In this document: piece after piece, positions 8,925 through 18,224 of the stretch
How the letters are laid out: each line of letters opens with the position of its first letter
How positions within the stretch are numbered: the first letter of the stretch is position 1
DNA from: Methylococcaceae bacterium
GTDB lineage: Bacteria; Pseudomonadota; Gammaproteobacteria; Methylococcales; Methylomonadaceae
Assembly (NCBI GenBank): GCA_947505105.1
Contig: CANNKG010000027.1
Span: 1 to 40,492 of the forward strand
DNA: 40,492 nucleotides
Reading direction: 5' to 3'
Notes under the pieces: generated by a model
What the model was told of the DNA's origin: nothing
Seen by the model: the letters and a program-made list of their open reading frames with translations, nothing else
The model's database searches: none
Made by a program: the position numbers and the translations under genes

Positions 8925-8954
8925 CCACCTGGAATCAATTTACACTCCAGGTGG
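8925..8954 (+). terminator. Hairpin after the TolC-like gene, putative terminator
   Basis: A perfect 9-bp inverted repeat (CCACCTGGA at 8925-8933, TCCAGGTGG at 8946-8954) with a 12-base loop lies 16 bp after the stop. It is followed by AGTTTCTCTC, which is pyrimidine-rich but not a clean T run, so termination is likely but not certain. Confidence 0.6.
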
Positions 8955-9553
8955 AGTTTCTCTCAAATTATTTTAAGCATTTAACACCCCCCAACTTATC
9001 CTCTTTTCACCCTGCCATCTCCTGCATGGTGCGGGCTTGCTTTTTGAGTGGTTAAACGGTTAGCGTAAAGCTACGTATTCTTGTGTAAACCATCGCAAAA
9101 ACTCATACTTTGACTTCAGCCGCAAGACCATCAAATAATAACTACCGACCAAGATTTAAATAACGTTCGGGCGATTTGCCAGCCAATTAAGTTACACGAT
9201 CTAAAAACAATATTAAACACTTTTGCCAAACAGCATCTTATTTAATAACTTTAAAATCGATATAAGTTTCATATCAATATTGCATATATTGACATTTATT
9301 ACTATATGACCAAAACATGTATAGCGTTATGAGCTAGGTGCAGATAATAAATTTTACTAATGCTTCATCCATCAATCTTTGAAGGCAACTTCAAACTGAC
9401 TATCGTGCCCGTAATCCTTTAAAAAAATTTGATTACGGGATAAATCATGCATACATCTTTAAGTACCCATCGCTTTAACTGATAAAATCATTTAGAATTT
9501 AAAGCTTATCGAAAAATAAAATAATTCATTGAATGACTGCTGATAAAGAGAAC
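8955..9553. other. Non-coding gap with a 9-bp inverted repeat
   Basis: No gene is supported between the hairpin and the SQR promoter region. The notable structure is a perfect inverted repeat, CCCGTAATC at 9408-9416 and GATTACGGG at 9431-9439, around a 14-base AT-only centre except one C. No T run follows on either strand, so an operator or structural role is as likely as termination. The rest is AT-rich with many stops. Confidence 0.5.
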
Positions 9554-9591
9554 TTGACATCTAAGCATCTATATAAGAATATATTAATATA
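9554..9591 (+). promoter_or_regulatory. Possible promoter and AT-palindrome upstream of SQR
   Basis: A consensus -35 hexamer TTGACA lies at 9554-9559. The AT-rich tract after it contains a perfect 12-bp palindrome TATATTAATATA (9580-9591), about 135 bp upstream of the SQR start. Sulfide-responsive ArsR-type repressors (BigR/SqrR) bind AT-rich palindromes, so this is a candidate operator, but no such regulator gene is in the window and the -10 assignment is ambiguous. Confidence 0.35.
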
Positions 9592-9725
9592 GTGATTAGC
9601 AAAAAGGAAAAATATCGGGGAACATCTCGATAAACGCACATTTAAAGGCTATCCGAATACTTGAGCAACCTCGCATTTGATGACAGCTTCCACGATGTGC
9701 AATCATAAAAACTGAAAGTGAGGCA

Positions 9726-11012
9726 ATGAGTATGGCACGCATCATAGTATTAGGCGCAGGTATCGGCGGTGTTCCGATGGCGTATGAAATGAAAGAAACG
9801 GTAGGAAATGCACATCAAGTTACAGTAATTTCCGATTCCCCCACGTTCCATTTTGTGCCATCCAACCCATGGGTGCCGCCGAAGTGGCGTAAACCCGAAG
9901 ATCTCAAAATTGAACTCGCGCCGGTCATGGCGAAAAAAGGCATCGAATTCATTCAAAAAGCCGCGACCCGCGTCGACCCAGAAAATAGCCGAATAGAACT
10001 TGCCGATGGTTCGGTTGAAGCTTACGACTACTTGATTATCGCGACCGGCCCTCGCTTGGCTTTTGATGAAGTTCCAGGTCTAGGTCCCGATGGTCATACA
10101 TCCTCTGTCTGTCACGTCGACCATGCCGCAGTCGCCGCGCAAGATTGGGAAAAATTTATGGCCGATCCAGGCCCGATCATAATTGGTGCCGTCCAAGGCG
10201 CATCATGTTTCGGCCCGGCTTACGAATATCTAATGATTCTTGAAACCGAACTCCGTAAACGCCAAATCCGTGATCGTGTTCCGATGACCTTCGTAACTTC
10301 CGAACCCTATATCGGTCATTTAGGACTCGGCGGCGTCGGCGACACTAAAGGCATGCTGGAAAGCGCACTACGCGACAAAACGATCAAATGGGTCACCAAC
10401 GCCAAAGTCGATAAAATCGAAGCCGGCATGATGTATGTCACCGAAGTTGATGAAGACGGCAAAGAAAAGAAAAAACACGAACTGCCATTTAAACACTCGA
10501 TGATGTTGCCCGCCTTTACAGGTGTTGATGCAGTTCGCCACTGTGGTGCCGAAGGTTTAATCAATCCGCGTGGCTTTGTCAAAGTTGACGAATATCAACG
10601 CAATCAGACCTTCAAAAATATTTACTCAGTCGGCGTTTGCATCGCGCTTCCGCCGATTGAAGCGACCCCGGTACCGGTCGGCACCCCTAAAACCGGTTAC
10701 ATGATTGAATCAATGGTCACCGCTACAGCACATAATATCGCCGATCAACTCGCAGGCCACGAACCCACACACAAAGCAACCCTGAATGCGCTTTGTCTGG
10801 CGGACTTCGGTGACTCAGGCGTTGCCTTCCTCGCCAAACCGCAAATTCCACCGCGTAATACCACTTGGTCTGCTGAGGGTAAATGGGTACATTGGGCGAA
10901 AATCGGCTTTGAACAATATTTCATGCGTAAAATTCGCAAAGGCATCAGCGAACCGTTTTACGAGCGTTTGATGCTGAAGTTATTGGGCGTTGTCAGACTC
11001 AAGGGAAAATAA
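9726..11012 (+). CDS. sqr: Sulfide:quinone oxidoreductase, type I-like
   Basis: The 428-aa FAD flavoprotein should oxidise sulfide to polysulfide or sulfane sulfur and reduce membrane quinone. The N-terminal dinucleotide-binding motif is VLGAGIGG (8-15), with a second motif near ATGPR (106-110). Three cysteines, Cys129, Cys161 and Cys357, lie in contexts matching the three redox cysteines of type I enzymes. The segment [20 protein letters not shown] and the amphipathic C-terminus ([16 protein letters not shown]) are also typical and would anchor it to the membrane. Start choice: ATG 9726 follows GAGG by 2 bases and a second ATG sits two codons later with better spacing (8 bases). A 1-bp gap joins it to the next gene. 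Confidence 0.92.
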   Translation: MSMARIIVLGAGIGGVPMAYEMKETVGNAHQVTVISDSPTFHFVPSNPWVPPKWRKPEDLKIELAPVMAKKGIEFIQKAATRVDPENSRIELADGSVEAYDYLIIATGPRLAFDEVPGLGPDGHTSSVCHVDHAAVAAQDWEKFMADPGPIIIGAVQGASCFGPAYEYLMILETELRKRQIRDRVPMTFVTSEPYIGHLGLGGVGDTKGMLESALRDKTIKWVTNAKVDKIEAGMMYVTEVDEDGKEKKKHELPFKHSMMLPAFTGVDAVRHCGAEGLINPRGFVKVDEYQRNQTFKNIYSVGVCIALPPIEATPVPVGTPKTGYMIESMVTATAHNIADQLAGHEPTHKATLNALCLADFGDSGVAFLAKPQIPPRNTTWSAEGKWVHWAKIGFEQYFMRKIRKGISEPFYERLMLKLLGVVRLKGK

Positions 11013-11013
11013 T

Positions 11014-11214
11014 ATGACTATTGATCGCATCGTTTTCGCCGTAGCCGGCAGCTTCATATTGATCAGTCTGTTGTTGGCGCATTATCATTCGCCCAACTGG
11101 CTATGGTTTACCACCTTTGTTGGCGCCAATTTATTTCAGTCGGCATTTACCGGCTTTTGTCCATTGGCCATCATTCTGAAGAAATTGGGTTTTAAACCCG
11201 GCTGCGCGTTTTAA
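11014..11214 (+). CDS. DUF2892-type small inner-membrane protein
   Basis: The 66-aa protein has two hydrophobic segments (about 4-22 and 26-44) and the sequence [19 protein letters not shown], typical of DUF2892 (YgaP-type transmembrane domain) proteins, which often accompany rhodanese or sulfide-oxidation genes. I place the start at ATG 11014 rather than an in-frame start 24 bp upstream, because AAGGG is well placed before it and the upstream choice would overlap SQR. The two Cys in the last third may be functionally relevant. It probably acts with SQR in sulfur metabolism; its exact function is unknown. Confidence 0.8.
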   Translation: MTIDRIVFAVAGSFILISLLLAHYHSPNWLWFTTFVGANLFQSAFTGFCPLAIILKKLGFKPGCAF

Positions 11215-11218
11215 ACTT

Positions 11219-11250
11219 CAGGGAGTAACGTCATTCGGCTATACTCCCTG
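11219..11250 (+). promoter_or_regulatory. Intergenic hairpin between DUF2892 and the efflux genes
   Basis: A perfect 9-bp inverted repeat, CAGGGAGTA (11219-11227) and TACTCCCTG (11242-11250), lies in the 55-bp gap. It lacks a following T run. It could partly uncouple SQR/DUF2892 from the efflux genes, stabilise the upstream message, or be an operator. Confidence 0.45.
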
Positions 11251-11269
11251 GCTTCTCAGAGGTGGTTTT

Positions 11270-11770
11270 ATGTACTTGCTCCGCATTATCTGTGTGACCC
11301 TTATCCCTTTCGCTGCGTTTGCTGCAAGCGAATCGCGCCTGAATGATGTGGCGGAACGCGGCAGGCATGTGATGCCATTCGATCTAGAAGCAACCACCCA
11401 TATTTTTACAAAAACCCCGACTGGCGGCATCCAGCAGGTACGCGTCAAGAAACCCGACAACAGCCACCAAATCAAACTAATTCGCAGTCATTTGCAAAAA
11501 ATCGCCGCCGAATTTCGACAAGGCGATTTCAGCAATCCGGCTAAAATTCATGGTGACGATATGCCGGGCTTACAAGTGCTTAGCCAAGCCCAACCGGGAC
11601 AACTCACTATTAATTATAAGGATTTAAACGATGGTGCTGAGCTTGATTATATTACTCAAAATCCTGAACTACAGAAGGCGGTCCATGACTTGTTCGACGC
11701 CCAATTAAGCGATCATGCGCGTCATGCGCAACAGGGACCCTCCATGCATGAACTGCATCATCCTCAATGA
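11270..11770 (+). CDS. Periplasmic hypothetical protein preceding an RND operon
   Basis: The 166-aa protein has a clear signal peptide (cleavage near FAAFA, residue ~18) followed by a soluble domain with RLNDVAERGRHVMPFDLE and IHGDDMPGLQVL, ending in a His-rich tail (HARHAQ, HELHHPQ). It resembles a conserved proteobacterial family that I recall being mislabelled as aspartate carbamoyltransferase, but it has none of that enzyme's features. AGAGGTGG precedes the ATG. Its stop overlaps the next gene's start by 4 bp (ATGA), tying it to the efflux system. The His-rich tail could bind metal; this is a guess. Function unknown. Confidence 0.75.
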   Translation: MYLLRIICVTLIPFAAFAASESRLNDVAERGRHVMPFDLEATTHIFTKTPTGGIQQVRVKKPDNSHQIKLIRSHLQKIAAEFRQGDFSNPAKIHGDDMPGLQVLSQAQPGQLTINYKDLNDGAELDYITQNPELQKAVHDLFDAQLSDHARHAQQGPSMHELHHPQ

Positions 11771-13161
11771 GTTTTAAGCATCCCATGATGAACCATTCAA
11801 CACCCATCCTCGCCTTACTAGCATTTTCGCTCAGCGCAACAACAGCATCGACCCATGCTGATAGCAATGCGCCCGATGCGCACCCAACTGTTGTAAATGC
11901 TAAACCCTATAGCCTACAGCAAGCCATTGCCGTTGCTTTAGAACAAAACCCTAATATCCAGATGACGCATGAGCGCATTCACCAAGCAGAAGCCCAACTC
12001 GGTATCGCCAAATCGGCGTTTTATCCGCAAGTGAATACCCGCCTATCCTACGAATACAGCGACAATCCGTCCAGGGCATTCGGGATGATCATTTCGCAAC
12101 GTCGCTTGAATATGAACACGATGGATTTTAATCATCCGGGTGGTGTCAGCAATTACCGCCCCGAAGTCACTGCCACTATGTCGCTGTTTAATGGCGGGCA
12201 GGATGCTGCAATGAAAAAGGCTGCGGAACTCGGCGTTACCAGCGCCGCCTTGCAAGAATCAGCCATGCGTAATCAACTGATCGAAGCGGTCACCTCCGCT
12301 TACTATGGCATTCTAGCTGCCGAAGAAGCGCACAAAGTCGCCGAACGCGCGATTGAGGCGGTCACCGGAGAATTAAAACAAAGCCAGATTCGTTATGATG
12401 CCGGCACCTTGCTTAAATCCGACCTGTTGTCCTTAAAAACTCAACTCGCCGAAGCACAGGATGCCGAAATTCAAACCCAAAATGCGATCGAACTGGCTAG
12501 AACCAGCCTCAAAACCCTGTTAGGCCTCGATTTGCAAGAAGAACTCAAAATCGTTGAAGCTAGTGTTAGCGCCTTACCGGCAACAGTCGCGCCGATCACC
12601 ACGCTAATCGATCAAGCACTGCAACAGCGTCCAGAAATGCAGGCGGCTGCATTGAAAGTATCGATTGCCGAACAACAGCTCAAGGCCGCGCAAGGCGCAT
12701 ATTTACCGAAAGCAAACGCCTATGTCGGTTACGGCTCAGACAGCCAGAATCTCGCCTATTCTACCAGTCGCGACAACGTCACGGTCGGCGTTGCGGTCGA
12801 AGTTAACGTTTTTGCAGGCTTTGCTCACAGTGAGCAAATTAACAAAGCACAGAGTCAATTCAATGAAGCACAATTGGCCGTTAAGCAAATTCAGCTCGAA
12901 ATCGAAAATCAGGTCAAATCGGCGCAACTACAATTAAGCAGCGCCATGGCTCGACTCAATGTGACGACCAGCGCGGTTGCCCAGGCCGAAGAAGCTTTGC
13001 GCCTAGTTAATGAACAACGCCAAGCAGGCACTGAAACCGTCACGCGCTACCTGACCACTGAAGCCGCCCGTGACCAAGCGCACTCCCGCGTAATTGCGGC
13101 GCGCTATGATGCCTTACAGGCGGAAGCCCAACTCAACCAAGCCTTAGGCGCCTGGAAGTAG
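11767..13161 (+). CDS. TolC-family outer-membrane efflux protein
   Basis: This 464-aa outer-membrane channel belongs to the tripartite RND pump. A signal peptide (cleavage near residues 28-31, STHA/D) is followed by two OEP repeats: the first begins YSLQQAIAVALEQNPNI, the second is centred on QALQQRPEMQAAALKVSIAE. The motif GYGSDSQNL lies in the second beta region. Length is normal. The start overlaps the preceding stop (ATGA), and the adaptor gene follows after 9 bp. It is distinct from the TolC-like protein at 7044, which has a C-terminal extension and belongs with the type I exporter. Confidence 0.93.
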   Translation: MSFKHPMMNHSTPILALLAFSLSATTASTHADSNAPDAHPTVVNAKPYSLQQAIAVALEQNPNIQMTHERIHQAEAQLGIAKSAFYPQVNTRLSYEYSDNPSRAFGMIISQRRLNMNTMDFNHPGGVSNYRPEVTATMSLFNGGQDAAMKKAAELGVTSAALQESAMRNQLIEAVTSAYYGILAAEEAHKVAERAIEAVTGELKQSQIRYDAGTLLKSDLLSLKTQLAEAQDAEIQTQNAIELARTSLKTLLGLDLQEELKIVEASVSALPATVAPITTLIDQALQQRPEMQAAALKVSIAEQQLKAAQGAYLPKANAYVGYGSDSQNLAYSTSRDNVTVGVAVEVNVFAGFAHSEQINKAQSQFNEAQLAVKQIQLEIENQVKSAQLQLSSAMARLNVTTSAVAQAEEALRLVNEQRQAGTETVTRYLTTEAARDQAHSRVIAARYDALQAEAQLNQALGAWK

Positions 13162-13170
13162 AGAATAACC

Positions 13171-14274
13171 ATGCATACAGATCAACACACCAGTCCATTT
13201 AAGAGCCTGCTCGGTATCAGCGCCGTTGCCCTGTTATTAATCGTCATTTTATATAGCCTCGGCTTTATTGGCGGCGAAGCAAAAATTGTTCCGGGCCTTA
13301 CGCCAACCGCACCTAAAAATGTACCGGCCAATGCCGAACTGATCAAAGTCGGCAAACAAACCGTCGATGCCAAACAGAGCTGGCCCGGCACGGTCCAATC
13401 GCGCACCCTGACCCGCATCGCGCCGAAATTACCCGGTCGCATTCTAAGCATCAAGTTCAACAGCGGTGATAAGGTCACTAAAGGCGCGCTTATCGCGCAA
13501 CTCGACCCGCGCGAAATCGACGCCAGTGTAAACGAAGCGAACTCAGCCCTTAACGCTGCTAGGGCAGTAGCTGCCCAGGCCCAAGCTGATGCTCAGCGCA
13601 GTCAGGAATTATTCACCAAGGAAGCGACCACCAAAGCCAGCCATGACGCGGTCGTTGCACGCGCCAAAACGACTCAGGCCGAAGTCGCGCGCGCAGCCAA
13701 TCATATCGAACAGATTCGCGTCAGTCTCGGCGAAAATACCCTTTACGCACCATTCGATGGCATCGTCGCCGAACGTCTCATGGAACCCGGCGACATGGCA
13801 ATGCCGGGCAAACCGATTATTACCCTGCTCAAACCTGATGACTTGCGCGTCGAAGCCAACCTACCGAGCGCCTGTATGCGCGGCATCCAATCTGGCATGA
13901 CAGTGAAGGTTCGTATTGATGCCTTAAATCAGACACTCAGTGCAAAGGTCGATGAAATCAGTCCCGAAGTTAATCCACAAACAGGCCTGCAACTCGTCAA
14001 GGCTGCTCTGCCACCGACCGCTAATTTACGTTCCGGCCAGTTTGCTTGGCTCGAACAAAATTGTGTCGAACAACAAACCGAACTGATGATTCCGGTCGAA
14101 GCGGTCCTGCATTTCGGGCAACTTGAAGCGGTAAAAGTCGTTGATAATAAAATTGTTTATACGCGCCATATACGCACCGGCAAACCACAAGGAAATCAAA
14201 TCAGCGTCGTTTCAGGCTTACGTGAAGGCGAAACCATTATCCGCAATAGCGAAATACTCCAGGGGGCGCAGTAA
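13171..14274 (+). CDS. RND efflux periplasmic adaptor (membrane-fusion protein)
   Basis: The 367-aa protein has one N-terminal transmembrane anchor (about 14-34), a lipoyl half-motif PGRILSIKFNSGDKVTKGAL, an alpha-hairpin rich in Ala and Gln (about 115-180), the second lipoyl half LYAPFDGIVAERLMEPGD, then beta-barrel and membrane-proximal domains (GQFAWLEQNCVE onward). No lipobox Cys is seen, so it is anchored by the helix rather than by lipid. The gene sits between channel and pump with a 2-bp gap to the latter. Confidence 0.93.
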   Translation: MHTDQHTSPFKSLLGISAVALLLIVILYSLGFIGGEAKIVPGLTPTAPKNVPANAELIKVGKQTVDAKQSWPGTVQSRTLTRIAPKLPGRILSIKFNSGDKVTKGALIAQLDPREIDASVNEANSALNAARAVAAQAQADAQRSQELFTKEATTKASHDAVVARAKTTQAEVARAANHIEQIRVSLGENTLYAPFDGIVAERLMEPGDMAMPGKPIITLLKPDDLRVEANLPSACMRGIQSGMTVKVRIDALNQTLSAKVDEISPEVNPQTGLQLVKAALPPTANLRSGQFAWLEQNCVEQQTELMIPVEAVLHFGQLEAVKVVDNKIVYTRHIRTGKPQGNQISVVSGLREGETIIRNSEILQGAQ

Positions 14275-14276
14275 CC

Positions 14277-17200
14277 ATGAAGCAAACACCCACCTCGGAA
14301 ATTGACGCCAACGATACGTCCAAAGACAGCTGGACGGTCAGCATCGTTCGACTATTCACGACTTCACAACTGTCGTTACTATTTCTGATTATTTCAATAT
14401 TGGCGGGTGCTGCCGCGCTGGTTTTGACACCACGGGAGGAAGACCCGCAAATTATCGTGCCGGTGATGGATATTTTTGTCGAATACCCAGGTGCTGGCAG
14501 CGAAGAAGTCGAAAAGCTGGTGACCACGCCGCTCGAAGTTTTATTAAAACAAATCGACGGCGTTGAGTATGTCTATTCATCCTCAAGCCCAGGACAGGCA
14601 ATGGTTACGGTGCGCTATTTTGTCGGCGAGGACCGCGAAAACAGCGTGATCAAGACCCGCGATAAATTACTCTCGAATCTCGACATTATTCCACCGGGCG
14701 TCACTCGCTGGATCGTTAAGCCCGTTGAAATCGACGATGTACCGATTGTTACTTTAACCTTATCGCCGCAACACCCAAGCTATGACTCGATGGCGCTTAG
14801 ACGCATTGCCGATGAACTGATCGAAAGACTTCGAAGCGCTCCCGACGTAGGTAAAAGCTGGGTAGTCGGCGCGGCTCGGCGGCAAATTTCGGTCTATCCG
14901 GACCCAGTCAAAATGGCGGCCCACAATACCAGTCTGCTTGAACTCAAAGGCGTTCTGCTGAATAGCAACACCGCCAACCAAGCAGGCAACTTCGAGCAAG
15001 CTGATCGGGAAATTCTGCTCGAAGCCAGCGCTTTTTTTCAATCGGCTGAAGAAGTTGGTAATGCAGTCATTAAGAGTATTGACGGCCATCTGGTCTATCT
15101 AAAAGATGTCGCCGACGTCAAAGACGGCCCGGAAGATACCGCCCACTACACCCGCATCGGTTTTGGTCCGGCGGTCGAACAAATGCGTCAGGTGGGTAAA
15201 GCCGTCGGCGAATTGCCCAAAACGGGTCAAGAACGCGAGATGGTCACGCTGGCGATCGCCAAGCGCAAGGGGAGCAATGCAGTCAGCGTCGCCGAAGGTG
15301 TCCTGCAAATGACTGAAACATTGCGTGGCACGCTGATTCCTGACGATGTACTGATCACGATTACCCGCAATTACGGCGAAACCGCCGATCACAAGGTCAA
15401 CGAACTGGTCAAACATCTTGGCATCGCAGTGTTGACGATTATCGTGCTGCTGGCGTTGAGTCTAGGCTTTAAGGAATCCTTGATTGTCTCGATTGCGGTA
15501 CCGATGACCTTCGCGGTCACCCTGCTGCTCGATTACATTTTTGGCTACACAATCAACCGCGTAACGCTGTTTGCGATGATTCTGGCCTTAGGACTTCTGG
15601 TCGATGACCCGATTGTCGATGTCGAAAACATTCACCGTCACTACAAATTGCGTAAAGAACCGCCGTTACGCGCCTTGCTGACTGCGGTCGATGAAGTTCG
15701 GCCACCGACGATACTTGCGACCTTCGCCGTCATTCTGTCGTTTATTCCGATGCTCTACATCACCGGCATGATGGGCCCCTACATGGCGCCGATGGCTTTC
15801 AACGTGCCAATTGCGATGTTGTTGTCGCTGCTGATCGCGTTCACGGTAACGCCATGGGCCAGTTACCGCATGCTGAAAGGTGATTACGGTAAGGATCATG
15901 GTGCGCCGTTCGAACTCAAAAATAGTTTTAGTTACCGGATTTATCACGCAACGCTTGCGCCCCTGATCGCAACACGCGCGCGCTCAGGCTGGTTCTTGGC
16001 TGTCGTGGTTGTAGCCTTCGTCGGTGCAACGCTGTTGGCAGTAACGCGCGCGGTGCCGTTAAAGCTCCTACCCTTTGACAATAAAAACGAATTGCAATTG
16101 GTCATCGACATGCCCAAAGGTTCGACGCTCGAACAGACTGATGCGGTCGCGGGCGCCTTAGGCCGCTATCTCGCCACCGTCAACGAAGTGACCGATTATC
16201 AAAGCTATGTCGGCCTTGCCGCGCCGATGGATTTCAACGGCATGGTCAGACATTATTATTTGCGCCAGAATAGCCACGTCGGCGAAATTCGCCTGAATTT
16301 GGTTGCAAAAGATTTGCGCGAATATCCCTCACACGAAATCGCCTTACGGATTCGCCCGGATATCGAACGCATCGCCAAAGAAAATCAGGCCAACGTCAAG
16401 ATCGTCGAACTACCGCCCGGCCCGCCGGTCTTGTCGACCGTGGTCGCGGAAGTTTATGGCCCGGCTAATGCGTCCTACGGAGAAATCACCCGCGTCGCCA
16501 AACAAGTCAGACAAGCTTTTACTCAAATTGAAGGTGTCGTCGATATTGATGATCTGGTCGAGGCCGATCATGAACGCCTGCAATTTCGCTTAAACCGAGA
16601 AAAAGCCGCACTAAAAGGCATTAGCGCCGAACAAGTCAGCCAAACGCTGACCATGGCCTTACAAGGCAGCGCAACCGGCATCGTCCATATCGTCACCGAA
16701 CGCAAACCGCTCGAAATCTTTATGCAATTGCCGCGTAGCGTGCGCAGTTCTGCTCCGGATTTATTGGCCTTACGTATCAAAAACGACCAAGGTCAGTTAA
16801 TTGCGCTCAGCGAAATCGGCCAGATCGTCAACACCAGTGGCGAAATCACGATTTACCATAAAAATTTGCAACGCTTGTCCTACGTCACCGCCGAAATGGC
16901 CGGCCGCAGCCCGGTCGAAGCAATTTTAGATTTGTTCGACTACTTCGACGCCAAACCCTTGCCAAACGGTTTCAGCTATGAAATGGCCGGTGAGGGTGAA
17001 TGGAAAATTACCGTCGACGTGTTTCGTGATTTAGGGCTTGCCTTTGCGGCGGCGATGGTGATGATCTATGTACTACTGGTCGGTCAGACCGGTTCACTCG
17101 GCATTCCATTGGTGATGATGATTGCAATTCCATTGACGGTGATCGGTATCATGCCGGGCTTCTGGTTGCTCAACCTATTCACGGAACCGGTCGCAGGCTT

Positions 17201-17561
17201 CGCGACCCCGATCTATTTCACCGCCACGGCGATGATCGGCATGATTGCCTTGGCGGGAATTGTGGTTAGAAACTCGATCATCCTGATTGATTTTATCGAG
17301 CGCACTTATCAACGCGATGAAGAAACAACCCTAACTGAAGCCCTGATTGAAGCCGGTGCGACACGTTTGACACCCATCTTCCTGACCGCTGCTGCAGCGG
17401 TATTCGGCTCGGCGATTATTGTCTTGGACCCGATTTTTTCAGGCCTCGCCTGGAGCTTTATCTTTGGCATCCTGGCCTCGACGCTGTTTTCGCTGGTGGT
17501 GATTCCGGTGGTGTATTTTTTGATCAAGGATGGAAAGAGCAAAGTTATCACTATGGACTGA
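14277..17561 (+). CDS. RND-superfamily efflux permease
   Basis: The 1094-aa inner-membrane proton antiporter completes the tripartite pump. It shows the RND layout: TM1 (about 36-55), a large periplasmic loop, a TM2-6 block (about 380-540), a second loop, and TM8-12 (about 915-1085). The TM4 proton-relay pair is present as Asp443-Asp444 in GLLVDDPIVDVEN. This favours the hydrophobe/amphiphile type over the heavy-metal type. The substrate cannot be read from sequence. The operon context with SQR hints at sulfide-linked stress or a sulfur compound, but that is inference. A strong hairpin terminator follows. Confidence 0.93.
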   Translation: MKQTPTSEIDANDTSKDSWTVSIVRLFTTSQLSLLFLIISILAGAAALVLTPREEDPQIIVPVMDIFVEYPGAGSEEVEKLVTTPLEVLLKQIDGVEYVYSSSSPGQAMVTVRYFVGEDRENSVIKTRDKLLSNLDIIPPGVTRWIVKPVEIDDVPIVTLTLSPQHPSYDSMALRRIADELIERLRSAPDVGKSWVVGAARRQISVYPDPVKMAAHNTSLLELKGVLLNSNTANQAGNFEQADREILLEASAFFQSAEEVGNAVIKSIDGHLVYLKDVADVKDGPEDTAHYTRIGFGPAVEQMRQVGKAVGELPKTGQEREMVTLAIAKRKGSNAVSVAEGVLQMTETLRGTLIPDDVLITITRNYGETADHKVNELVKHLGIAVLTIIVLLALSLGFKESLIVSIAVPMTFAVTLLLDYIFGYTINRVTLFAMILALGLLVDDPIVDVENIHRHYKLRKEPPLRALLTAVDEVRPPTILATFAVILSFIPMLYITGMMGPYMAPMAFNVPIAMLLSLLIAFTVTPWASYRMLKGDYGKDHGAPFELKNSFSYRIYHATLAPLIATRARSGWFLAVVVVAFVGATLLAVTRAVPLKLLPFDNKNELQLVIDMPKGSTLEQTDAVAGALGRYLATVNEVTDYQSYVGLAAPMDFNGMVRHYYLRQNSHVGEIRLNLVAKDLREYPSHEIALRIRPDIERIAKENQANVKIVELPPGPPVLSTVVAEVYGPANASYGEITRVAKQVRQAFTQIEGVVDIDDLVEADHERLQFRLNREKAALKGISAEQVSQTLTMALQGSATGIVHIVTERKPLEIFMQLPRSVRSSAPDLLALRIKNDQGQLIALSEIGQIVNTSGEITIYHKNLQRLSYVTAEMAGRSPVEAILDLFDYFDAKPLPNGFSYEMAGEGEWKITVDVFRDLGLAFAAAMVMIYVLLVGQTGSLGIPLVMMIAIPLTVIGIMPGFWLLNLFTEPVAGFATPIYFTATAMIGMIALAGIVVRNSIILIDFIERTYQRDEETTLTEALIEAGATRLTPIFLTAAAAVFGSAIIVLDPIFSGLAWSFIFGILASTLFSLVVIPVVYFLIKDGKSKVITMD

Positions 17562-17617
17562 ATGACTCAAATGACCACTCACTCACAAGATCTGCTTGGG
17601 TGGGGCAGAATAAAATC

Positions 17618-17645
17618 TAGCCGGTTAGCCGGCTATTAGTTTTTT
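17618..17645 (+). terminator. Rho-independent terminator of the RND operon (possibly bidirectional)
   Basis: The stem TAGCCGG (17618-17624) and CCGGCTA (17629-17635) with loop TTAG is followed by TTAG and a run of six T. It lies 57 bp after the pump stop and overlaps the stop codon of the convergent Uma2-family gene. The complement downstream of the stem on the minus strand is also moderately T-rich. Confidence 0.85.
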
Positions 17646-18224
17646 GGCTTGCATGAAAGTTAAGACATCTTCATTGTCAACTTGGTCATAAATTTCTTCA
17701 ACAAGCAGCGTCAACCCTAACGAGTAAAACGCAATCTCATCGCCTAAATAATAGTATGAGGATCGCCAATCGTCCTTTCGGGTCATTATCGTAATCATGC
17801 ATTGATCTTGCTCAATCAACACATATTCTTCCAAGCTTGGAATATTTTGATAGCGGAGTCTTTTATAAGTATGATCCAGTTTGCTGGTTGACTTTGAGAT
17901 GACTTCGACAATCAAGACCGGAGCGGTTTTATAGACTTTGCTTTCATTATCCTGAGTGCAAACCACCATCACATCAGGATAAAAGAAATCCTGACCCACT
18001 TTTAGTTTGACATCGGCCATAAATGGCTGACAAGAAGAACCTTTTAACTTCCCCCTTAATTCACTCGCAATGTTTAACGAAATAACATTATGGTTAATGC
18101 TGGCACCCGTCATAGCGAATAACTCGCCATCAATCAGCTCATGTTTGGTGTCAGATGACAATTCAAAGTTTAAATAGTCATCGACATTCATTTTTGGATT
18201 TTTATGTTGATATTGTAAGCTCAT
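17625..18224 (-). CDS. Uma2-family (DUF820) putative endonuclease-fold protein
   Basis: The 199-aa cytoplasmic protein has the typical Uma2 order: an N-terminal DDYLNFE/KHELIDGELFAMTGAS segment, a central FFYPDVMVVC containing the catalytic-type Asp, then VLIVEVISKSTSKLD with the Glu and downstream Lys/Arg, and an aromatic C-terminal strand region. These match the PD-(D/E)XK nuclease fold. Family members are very common in cyanobacteria and scattered elsewhere, often as mobile single genes of unknown role. Its stop overlaps the terminator of the convergent operon. Whether it is active or acts on DNA is not known. Confidence 0.85.
   Translation of the reverse strand: MSLQYQHKNPKMNVDDYLNFELSSDTKHELIDGELFAMTGASINHNVISLNIASELRGKLKGSSCQPFMADVKLKVGQDFFYPDVMVVCTQDNESKVYKTAPVLIVEVISKSTSKLDHTYKRLRYQNIPSLEEYVLIEQDQCMITIMTRKDDWRSSYYYLGDEIAFYSLGLTLLVEEIYDQVDNEDVLTFMQAKKLIAG

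Noticed and set aside
15666-15947. Minus-strand 93-codon ORF inside the RND permease
   Set aside because: Shadow of a well-conserved transmembrane coding region.
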